The position numbers were made by a program, and so were the translations under genes. Positions 1-5,400 of a stretch of 6,662 nt of DNA are shown piece after piece (position 1 is the stretch's first letter; each line of letters starts with the position of its first letter). The DNA lies in NCBI GenBank assembly GCA_030533035.1, contig JAUNJW010000115.1, positions 1 to 6,662 of the forward strand. Direction: 5' to 3'. This stretch comes from Erysipelotrichaceae bacterium (lineage in GTDB: Bacteria > Bacillota_I > Bacilli_A > Erysipelotrichales > Erysipelotrichaceae). The notes beneath the pieces were generated by a model. It was not told the origin of the DNA, made no database searches, and saw only the letters and a program-made list of their open reading frames with translations.

Positions 1-83
1 ACTGTTTCCAGGTCCCTTGCTTCAATCAGTCCCATGAGTCTCTGCACATCGGAATTGTTCATGTCGGAATACATTTTCTTCAT
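1..83 (-). CDS. Unidentified protein, N-terminal fragment (27 full codons)
   Basis: The 5' end of a gene that runs off the left edge. I do not recognise the product. Reading leftward from ATG at 83-81 gives 27 complete codons with no stop, beginning MKKMYSDMNNSDVQRLMG and continuing into an acidic, probably helical stretch (LIEARDLETV). This start is chosen because AGGAGA at 96-91 stands 7 nt ahead of it, and because the frame has no other ATG, GTG or TTG between it and an in-frame TGA at 125-123. No signal peptide or membrane segment is visible. The gene follows the relA terminator, where B. subtilis has dtd, but the sequence does not resemble the Dtd N-terminus. Too little is present to assign a function. 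Confidence 0.7.
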   Translation of the reverse strand, partial: MKKMYSDMNNSDVQRLMGLIEARDLET

Positions 84-112
84 AACCGATTCTCCTGCCC
101 AAAGAGTACCAC
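80..112 (-). CDS. Possible 10-codon leader ORF overlapping the next start
   Basis: A very short candidate ORF starting with GTG at 112-110 and reading (M)VLFGQENRL before TGA at 82-80. An AAGGAG motif at 123-118 stands 5 nt ahead of the GTG, which is good spacing. The TGA overlaps the ATG of the next gene as ATGA, an arrangement typical of translational coupling, and the ribosome binding site of that gene lies inside this ORF. The peptide has no run of a single amino acid of the kind used in amino-acid attenuators. It may simply be a chance product of the duplicated AGGAGAATC sequence, so the call is speculative. Confidence 0.2.
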   Translation of the reverse strand: MVLFGQENRL

Positions 113-122
113 GGATTCTCCT
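88..122 (-). repeat. Direct repeat carrying two ribosome binding sites
   Basis: AGGAGAATC occurs twice on the minus strand, at 122-114 and 96-88, 26 nt apart. Similarity continues loosely afterwards, with CGT in one copy and GGT in the other. Each copy is a good Shine-Dalgarno sequence: the downstream one serves ATG at 83, and the upstream one is well placed for GTG at 112. It could be a small local duplication or a coincidence of purine-rich sequence. Confidence 0.5.
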
Positions 123-144
123 TCAGGAATACAGTACTGCCCCG

Positions 145-174
145 GAAAGAAAACGCGGGAATGTTTCCCGCGTT
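145..174 (-). terminator. Intrinsic terminator of relA
   Basis: A perfect 10-bp inverted repeat, AACGCGGGAA and TTCCCGCGTT with a 3-nt loop (arms 152-161 and 165-174), begins 11 nt after the relA stop. On the minus strand it is followed by TTTTCTTT, partly from the stem. The plus-strand side has no comparable T-run, so it works for leftward transcription only. It should separate relA from the leftmost gene. Confidence 0.9.
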
Positions 175-184
175 ATGGATCATG

Positions 185-2395
185 TCAGTGGAAGCTGCGC
201 TCAACGGAGATCACGGATTCCACCTTGCGCAGATTGGAAATGACATTGTTGAGATGTTCGATATTGTGGACCCGGATCACCATCTTCAGTGTCGACAGCA
301 GCGTGTCATGGTTGACGGCGGCGTTGATGGAGTCAAGCGTTGCCTTGCACTGGCTGACGACAGTGACGGTATCGGTGAGCAGGAAGCTGCGGTCGCGGGC
401 GATGACGGTGATGTCGGCGTCGTAATAGCGTTCCTCATCCCCTTCGTCCCACTGCACGTCAATCAGCCTGGCTTTGGCGTCGGCGATGTTGGGACAGTCG
501 GCCCGGTGGACCTTGACGCCTTCCGTCTTGGTGATATAGCCCTTGATCGGCTCGCCGTAAACCGGCAGGCAGCAGTGCGCCATCGACATCTTCATCGATT
601 CGATGCCGGGAATGACAAGACCGGTTTTGGAAACCCGGTGCTGGGCCTCTTTGCCAAGAACCCTGGAAAGCGCGGCTTCTTCGGAAATGTGCGCCTTCTG
701 GTTGGTCAGTCTTTCACAGACGCTGGTGACGTTAATGCTCTTGACGGCGATGCCGTACATCAGGTCGGTGTGGTTGCTGACACGGAATTCACGGTAGATG
801 TTCTCGAGCTTCTTTCTCTCCATGTATTCCTTCGGATTGAAGCCGCGTTTTTTGAGTTCATCCGCCAGCATCTTTTCGCCTTCGGGGACTCTTGATTCGT
901 GCTGTTCGGTTTCCTTTTTGGTCAGGTAGTTTCTGATCTTGTTCCTGGCCTGGTTGGTCTTGACGAATTTGAGCCAGTCCTCGGAGGGGCCGGTGCCCTT
1001 CATCGTCTTGATCTGGACGACGTCGCCGGTATGGAGTTCCGTGTTCAGCGGCACCATGGCGTCATTGACAATCGCGCCGACGGCGGTATGGCCGACATCA
1101 GTATGGATTCTGTAGGCAAAGTCGATCGGGGTTGCCCCGTTGGGCAGGTCGATGACCCTTCCCTTGGGCGTCATGACATAGACGGAAGCCGAGAAGACGT
1201 CATGCTGGAGAGCTTCCATGTATTCGGAAGCGCTTGTGTTTTCGTTTTCCCCTTCGGAATAGGTTGTCAGGTTCTTGAACCAGGAGAGCTTGGATTCGAT
1301 CTCCTTCTGTTCTGCCCGGGCGTCATATTTGACGCCTTCCTTGTAGCGCCAGTGGGCGGCGACACCGCGTTCGGCGATCTCGTCCATTTCCTCGGTGCGG
1401 ATCTGCACTTCGAAAATCTTGCCGTTTTCACCGATGATCGTGGTATGCAGCGACTGGTACATGTTGGGTTTGGGGACAGCGATATAATCCTTGAGACGGC
1501 CCGGGATCGGCCGGTATCTGGCATGGATGTAGCCGAGTGTCTCATAGCAGTTGAGCTCGGTTCTTGTGACAATGCGGATGGCAAGAAGATCGAGGATTTC
1601 ATCAAAGCGCTTATGCTTGGTGGTCATCTTCCTGTAGATCGAATACAGGTGCTTGGAACGGCCGAAGATACGGTACTGGATCTGGTGCTCCTCGAGCATC
1701 TGCGAGATCTCGGCAATCATTCTGGTGACGGCCGCGTCACGCTCCGCCTTTTTGGTTTCGACCAGCTTGGCAATATGGTAATATTCATCCCTGTTCAGAT
1801 AATAGAATGACAGGTCCTCAAGCTCGTTCTTGATGGAACTGATACCGAGGCGGTGGGCGATCGGCGCGTAGACGTCGAGTGTTTCCGCCGCGATTCTTTT
1901 CTGCGAGGCCTCCGGCTGGTACTGGAGGGTTCTCATGTTATGCAGACGGTCGACAAGCTTGATGATGATGACACGCACGTCGCGGGCCATCGCAATGAAA
2001 ATCTTGCGGTGGTTGGCCGCCTGGTATTCAGGATCATCCTTGCCCTTGTACTGGAGGGTTCCGATCTTGGTGACCGCCTCAACCAGATCGGCGATTTCCG
2101 GATCAAATTCGGAAGCCAGCTCGTCATGGCTGATGCCGCAGTCCTCAATGGAATCGTGCAGGAACCCGGCCGCGATCGTCTGGGGGCCGGCCCTGAGGGT
2201 GCAGAGGATATAGGCAACATTGACCAGGTGAACCATATACGGTTCCCCGGACCGCCTGAACTGGCCGGCATGATGAACAGACGCGTAGTTGGCGGCCCTC
2301 TCAATCAGCGTGAGTGAGATCGGGTCGTGGATATACCTGCGCGCTTCGTTGATCACATCATCCACACTCGGGTTGATCCCATCATTGCCCACCAT
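185..2395 (-). CDS. relA: Bifunctional (p)ppGpp synthetase/hydrolase Rel (RSH family)
   Basis: Makes (p)ppGpp from ATP and GTP/GDP, and hydrolyses it, in the stringent response; cytoplasmic and ribosome-associated. The length, 736 aa, is normal for a long RSH protein. The HD hydrolase domain (about 30-155) keeps H56, H80-D81, E84-D85 and D149 (LVDRLHNMRTL), so hydrolase activity is expected. The synthetase domain (about 240-355) has GRSKH with R246, D269, RLKD at 300-303, YQSLHTT and E329 in FEVQIRT. The RxKD form is the one known from bifunctional enzymes, unlike the ExDD of monofunctional RelA. TGS follows (about 404-465), then a zinc-finger/CC region (AHCCLP at 606-611, C634) and a C-terminal ACT/RRM domain (about 657-736). 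ATG at 2395 is preceded by AAGGAG with a 7-nt gap. It appears to have its own promoter and terminator. Confidence 0.98.
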   Translation of the reverse strand: MVGNDGINPSVDDVINEARRYIHDPISLTLIERAANYASVHHAGQFRRSGEPYMVHLVNVAYILCTLRAGPQTIAAGFLHDSIEDCGISHDELASEFDPEIADLVEAVTKIGTLQYKGKDDPEYQAANHRKIFIAMARDVRVIIIKLVDRLHNMRTLQYQPEASQKRIAAETLDVYAPIAHRLGISSIKNELEDLSFYYLNRDEYYHIAKLVETKKAERDAAVTRMIAEISQMLEEHQIQYRIFGRSKHLYSIYRKMTTKHKRFDEILDLLAIRIVTRTELNCYETLGYIHARYRPIPGRLKDYIAVPKPNMYQSLHTTIIGENGKIFEVQIRTEEMDEIAERGVAAHWRYKEGVKYDARAEQKEIESKLSWFKNLTTYSEGENENTSASEYMEALQHDVFSASVYVMTPKGRVIDLPNGATPIDFAYRIHTDVGHTAVGAIVNDAMVPLNTELHTGDVVQIKTMKGTGPSEDWLKFVKTNQARNKIRNYLTKKETEQHESRVPEGEKMLADELKKRGFNPKEYMERKKLENIYREFRVSNHTDLMYGIAVKSINVTSVCERLTNQKAHISEEAALSRVLGKEAQHRVSKTGLVIPGIESMKMSMAHCCLPVYGEPIKGYITKTEGVKVHRADCPNIADAKARLIDVQWDEGDEERYYDADITVIARDRSFLLTDTVTVVSQCKATLDSINAAVNHDTLLSTLKMVIRVHNIEHLNNVISNLRKVESVISVERSFH

Positions 2396-2427
2396 GGCGT
2401 TTCTCCTTCCCTTTTAATGTTCCTATA

Positions 2428-2455
2428 TTAATACAAAACGACAGCTTTTTCACAA
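2428..2455 (-). promoter_or_regulatory. Probable sigma-A-type promoter for relA
   Basis: In the A+T-rich gap between apt and relA, minus-strand TTGTGA (2455-2450) and TATTAA (2433-2428) are separated by 16 nt. Both differ from consensus (TTGACA, TATAAT) at two positions. A start near 2421 would give a leader of about 25 nt. The apt terminator immediately upstream supports the need for a promoter here. An alternative -10, TAATAT at 2430-2425, would give a 19-nt spacer. Confidence 0.4.
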
Positions 2456-2473
2456 ATAAGTTGACAGCAGATG

Positions 2474-2499
2474 AAAAAAAGTCCGCATGCGCAGACTTT
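2474..2499 (-). terminator. Intrinsic terminator of apt
   Basis: On the minus strand, a 9-bp stem with one G-U pair (arms 2499-2491 and 2486-2478, loop GCAT) starts 10 nt after the apt stop and leads into seven consecutive T (2480-2474, three of them in the stem). This is a good Rho-independent terminator that should cut transcription between apt and relA. Confidence 0.85.
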
Positions 2500-2509
2500 C
2501 GGTGCAGTA

Positions 2510-3043
2510 TTACTGATCGCTCATCTTCAGGATGTTGAAGACATCGTATCCTTCGAGAACCTTGCGGCCTTCCATGCCGTTGCCGTAAAGCTCGACAACA
2601 AACGCGATGCCTGCTACTGTTCCGCCGAGTTCCTCGACCATGTTTGCAGTTGCCTTGGCGGTGCCGCCGGTTGCCAGAAGATCATCGACGATCAGGACTC
2701 TCTGACCCGGTTTGATGGCGTCCTTGTGCATATGGACTTCGTTGGAGCCGTATTCCAGGTCATATTTGCAGCTGACGGTTTCCCGCGGCAGTTTGCCGGG
2801 TTTTCTGACCGGCGCAAAACCGACGCCCATCTTGAGCGCAGCCGGGCAGCCGAACCAGAAGCCTCTGCTTTCCGGACCGACAACGATATCAGCGCCGACT
2901 TTTCTGCCGTAGTCAGCGATCATGTCAACTGCCTGTTCAAATGCTTCATAGTTCTGAAGAATCGGGGTGACGTCACGGAAAAGAATACCTTCAATGGGAA
3001 AACCGGGAATAGAAGCGATATAGTCTTCAAGATTTACTGACAT
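2510..3043 (-). CDS. apt: Adenine phosphoribosyltransferase
   Basis: Cytoplasmic purine-salvage enzyme: adenine + PRPP gives AMP + pyrophosphate. At 177 aa it is the usual length for bacterial Apt. The PRPP-binding motif VLIVDDLLATGGTA is at 116-129, with the adjacent acidic pair D120-D121. Other family segments are the N-terminal IPGFPIEGILFRDVTPIL (12-29), GPESRGF (56-62) and the flexible loop KPGKLPRET (81-89) followed by YDLEYG (94-99). ATG at 3043 has GAGGAG ending about 7 nt before it. It lies 50 nt behind recJ with no terminator between them, so it may be co-transcribed with recJ, but a TATAAT in the gap suggests an additional start. A terminator follows. All expected motifs are intact. 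Confidence 0.98.
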   Translation of the reverse strand: MSVNLEDYIASIPGFPIEGILFRDVTPILQNYEAFEQAVDMIADYGRKVGADIVVGPESRGFWFGCPAALKMGVGFAPVRKPGKLPRETVSCKYDLEYGSNEVHMHKDAIKPGQRVLIVDDLLATGGTAKATANMVEELGGTVAGIAFVVELYGNGMEGRKVLEGYDVFNILKMSDQ

Positions 3044-3076
3044 AAATGATCTCCTCTTTTATTAAAATACTCTTTC

Positions 3077-3082
3077 ATTATA
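3077..3082 (-). promoter_or_regulatory. Consensus -10 box ahead of apt
   Basis: An exact TATAAT on the minus strand lies 11 nt after the recJ stop and 33 nt before the apt start. A start near 3070 would give a leader of about 27 nt. At the 16-18 nt spacing I find no good -35 (GACCTA or neighbours), and TTGAAG at 3110-3105 is too far away at 22 nt. There is no TG extension. If it is a promoter, its upstream half lies in the end of recJ. Confidence 0.4.
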
Positions 3083-3093
3083 CCCCAGACATC

Positions 3094-4683
3094 TCAGAAT
3101 AGGTCTTCAATTTCGAGGGTCATCGTCACATTTGAGCGCCATCTGTTCAGGCTCAGTTTTCCGATCATGCACGACGGATCCTCCGGCGGCACGATCCCCT
3201 TGCGCCTGTAAAGAACCGCTTCGAGCGGGCCGGACGCGCAGGCCACATTGTAGCGGATGACCTTCTGGGTTTCCCTGACGGAGAGCACCTGCACATCGGT
3301 CACCGCAAAATACGGCACCAGTTCCTTCGGCATCGGCTCGGCGTCAGAGAGGCTCATGATTTCATCCATGGTGATCTCGTCCGCCCGGATTGCCGCGGCG
3401 GTTTCCTGCGGTTCTTCATCCGCCAGGTCATATGTGCTGAACTTTTGAGTGACATGGGCGCAGAAGGAATCAAAGTCCTCCGCCTTTACGCTGAGGCCGA
3501 CCGCCTGCTCGTGGCCGCCGAAGGCAGCCAGCTCATCAAAGTCAGAGAAGAAACTGAACATGTCAAAGCCGGGTATACTGCGTCCGCTTCCCTTGACCAG
3601 GTCATTGGCGCGGGCAAACACCAGGGCCGGTTTCTGATGGGCATTCGCCAGCCGGCCGGCAACCAGGCCGCAGATGCCTTCATGGAAACTCTCGTCATAG
3701 ACCAGCAGGATGCGGCTGTCATCAATCTTTTCCTCCGCCGTCTTTGTCTGGATGTCGGAAAGCTCTTTGCGCCTGTCATTGACCAGTTCCAGCTGGGCGG
3801 CATAGCGGCTGATGACCTGCTCGTCATGGCTCAGAAGGAACGGCACCAGCGTATTGACGTTGGAGATGTCATTCATCCGGCCGACGCTGTTAAGCTTCGG
3901 CACAATCTGAAAGGCGATCGATGTCCAGTTGACCTGGCTGCCCGGCCGCAGCATCGCATCCAGCGGCCGCGGCACCCTTCTTTTCAGGATATCCATTCCG
4001 GCCAGGACAATTCTCCTGGTTTCCTTCCACAGCGGCATGACGTCGCCGATGGAAGCCACCGCCGCCAGCGCTGTCAGCTCATCATCCGCGCCGGTCAGAT
4101 ACCGGCTGATCTCGAGGGCAACGCCGGCCCCGCAGAGATACTGATATTCATCTTCCATGTAATCCGGATGGACGACAAAATCCGCTTCGATTTCTTCTTC
4201 GATCCGGTGGTGGTCGGTGACAATGACATCAATGCCGAGCTCTCTTGCGGTCTTCAGCGCTTCATGCGCCCTGACGCCGTTGTCGACGGTAATGATCAGG
4301 GAGTAGCCCTTTTCTTTTGCCAGCCTGACCGTTGCCGCGCTCAGGCCGTAGCCTTCCCGGAAACGGTCCGGGATGTAATAGCCGTTGGTAATGCCGAGCT
4401 TGTCCAGGGTGCGCTTCATGATCGCGGTGGCGCAGACGCCGTCGGCGTCATAGTCGCCCCCGGTAAAGACCTTTTCCCTTCTGTGCATGGCAAGCAGGAT
4501 CCTCTGGCAGCATTCCCGCACGCAGCGGGCTCCGGAGGTATGCAGCTGCCTGTCACCGGCAAGAAGGCTGCGGATGTTTTCTTCATCCAGGTCAGAAACC
4601 GCGAGCAGCTTCGCCATCAGTTTTCCGGTATGGTATTTCTCAGCGATCCCGGAAGGATCAGTTTCGATGATATTCCATTTCAT
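3094..4683 (-). CDS. recJ: Single-stranded-DNA-specific exonuclease RecJ, compact form
   Basis: A DHH-family 5'-3' exonuclease on single-stranded DNA, used in recombinational and base-excision repair and with RecQ-type helicases. The metal-binding core is complete: GGDYDADG (75-82, motif I), ITVDNG (131-136), TDHH (156-159), LCGAG (183-187), and GDVMPL (213-218). N265 and GR (268-269) match the family's N..GR segment. The DHHA1 part has GSGRS (365-369) and GGH (389-391). The C-terminal OB-fold is recognisable at about 455-529, ending in MIGKLSLNRW and LEIEDLF. At 529 aa it is shorter than E. coli RecJ (577) and far shorter than B. subtilis RecJ (about 786), whose additional C-terminal region is absent. 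ATG at 4683 overlaps the HAD stop by 4 nt; the only nearby ribosome binding site is a weak AGG, so coupling from the HAD gene is likely. Confidence 0.97.
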   Translation of the reverse strand: MKWNIIETDPSGIAEKYHTGKLMAKLLAVSDLDEENIRSLLAGDRQLHTSGARCVRECCQRILLAMHRREKVFTGGDYDADGVCATAIMKRTLDKLGITNGYYIPDRFREGYGLSAATVRLAKEKGYSLIITVDNGVRAHEALKTARELGIDVIVTDHHRIEEEIEADFVVHPDYMEDEYQYLCGAGVALEISRYLTGADDELTALAAVASIGDVMPLWKETRRIVLAGMDILKRRVPRPLDAMLRPGSQVNWTSIAFQIVPKLNSVGRMNDISNVNTLVPFLLSHDEQVISRYAAQLELVNDRRKELSDIQTKTAEEKIDDSRILLVYDESFHEGICGLVAGRLANAHQKPALVFARANDLVKGSGRSIPGFDMFSFFSDFDELAAFGGHEQAVGLSVKAEDFDSFCAHVTQKFSTYDLADEEPQETAAAIRADEITMDEIMSLSDAEPMPKELVPYFAVTDVQVLSVRETQKVIRYNVACASGPLEAVLYRRKGIVPPEDPSCMIGKLSLNRWRSNVTMTLEIEDLF

Positions 4684-5345
4684 TGATTTACCTGTAATTC
4701 TTTCAGAAGTGTGATAACGGCATTCAGCGACGGCGCTTCAAATTCAATTGCCCCGCGCATGATTTCATCCGGAACGATGGTATCCGGGATAAAGCACCTG
4801 TGCATGCCGGCGTTCTTCGCGGCAAGGATTCCCTGCTTGGAATCTTCGAGCACCATGCAGTTTTCAGGGTCAACGCCAAGCTCAGAGGCGCCCCTTAAGA
4901 AAATCTCGGGATCCGGTTTGGCATGGGTGACCATGTCGCCGCAGACGATCACGTCATAATGCAGAGGAACAGAAACAGTGTTCACCAGCGCTGTGACATA
5001 GTCATAGGCACTGGAGGAGCAGATGCCGATTTTGTAGCCGTTCTCATTGAGCCAGTTGAACAGCTCAACCAGGCCGGGCCGGTTGAGGCAGTCAGTGTTG
5101 ATGGATTTCCAGAAATCCAGGTCAAACCGCTTCTTCCTGTTTACTTTGAGAAGAGTATCCGCGCCGGGGACAGTTCCGATATAGTCCAGCAGGTCTTTTC
5201 CGCCGGCGCCAGTGATATGCTCGAAAAAATCCGCCGGCAGATCCACACCGTATTCCCTGGCGCCGTCACGCCAGATCTGCTGGGCGATGATTTCGGTGTC
5301 GAACATAAGTCCGTCGCAGTCAAACAGTACAGCTTTGATTTCCAT
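4680..5345 (-). CDS. HAD-superfamily hydrolase, beta-phosphoglucomutase-like subfamily
   Basis: A probable cytoplasmic phosphatase or phosphomutase of the haloacid dehalogenase superfamily; substrate unknown. At 221 aa it has the usual length. Motif I is LFDCDGLMFDTE, with D9 the expected nucleophile and D11 the general acid/base. Motif II is ICSSS at 108-112, motif III has K143 in AKPDPEIF, and motif IV is LEDSKQG with E167-D168. An alpha-helical cap (about 18-90) between motifs I and II places it with the beta-phosphoglucomutase/CbbY/phosphoglycolate-phosphatase-like group, but the motifs do not decide the substrate. ATG at 5345 is preceded by AAAGGA with a 7-nt gap. Its TGA overlaps the recJ ATG (ATGA), tying its expression to recJ. 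Only 23 nt separate its start from the hairpin behind secDF. Confidence 0.9.
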   Translation of the reverse strand: MEIKAVLFDCDGLMFDTEIIAQQIWRDGAREYGVDLPADFFEHITGAGGKDLLDYIGTVPGADTLLKVNRKKRFDLDFWKSINTDCLNRPGLVELFNWLNENGYKIGICSSSAYDYVTALVNTVSVPLHYDVIVCGDMVTHAKPDPEIFLRGASELGVDPENCMVLEDSKQGILAAKNAGMHRCFIPDTIVPDEIMRGAIEFEAPSLNAVITLLKELQVNQ

Positions 5346-5362
5346 ATGTCAGTCCTTTCCTT

Positions 5363-5392
5363 AACAAAGACAGACGGCAAAAGCCGTCTGTC
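5363..5392 (-). terminator. Hairpin terminator or attenuator after secDF
   Basis: A perfect 10-bp inverted repeat, GACAGACGGC and GCCGTCTGTC with a 4-nt loop (arms 5369-5378 and 5383-5392), lies 8 nt after the secDF stop. The minus strand after it reads TTTGTTAAGG, a short interrupted T-run, so termination may be incomplete. Only 23 nt remain before the HAD start, which suggests read-through or a promoter inside secDF. Confidence 0.75.
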
Positions 5393-5400
5393 ATAAAAGA

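Noticed and set aside
84..144. Promoter for the leftmost gene
   Set aside because: I looked between the relA terminator and the ATG at 83 and found only poor -10 candidates (such as TACTCT) without a matching -35.
161..1810. Two long plus-strand open frames (161-895 and 899-1810) opposite relA
   Set aside because: Both are antisense to a complete Rel protein, show no recognisable domains, and are best explained as shadows of its codon use.
2461..2466. Consensus TTGACA on the plus strand
   Set aside because: No -10 box follows at 16-18 nt, only the apt terminator sequence, and no plus-strand gene lies downstream.
3445..4686. 413-codon plus-strand open frame opposite recJ
   Set aside because: It is entirely antisense to an intact recJ with all catalytic motifs, and the translation shows no recognisable domain. 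The codon bias of the real gene explains the long open shadow.
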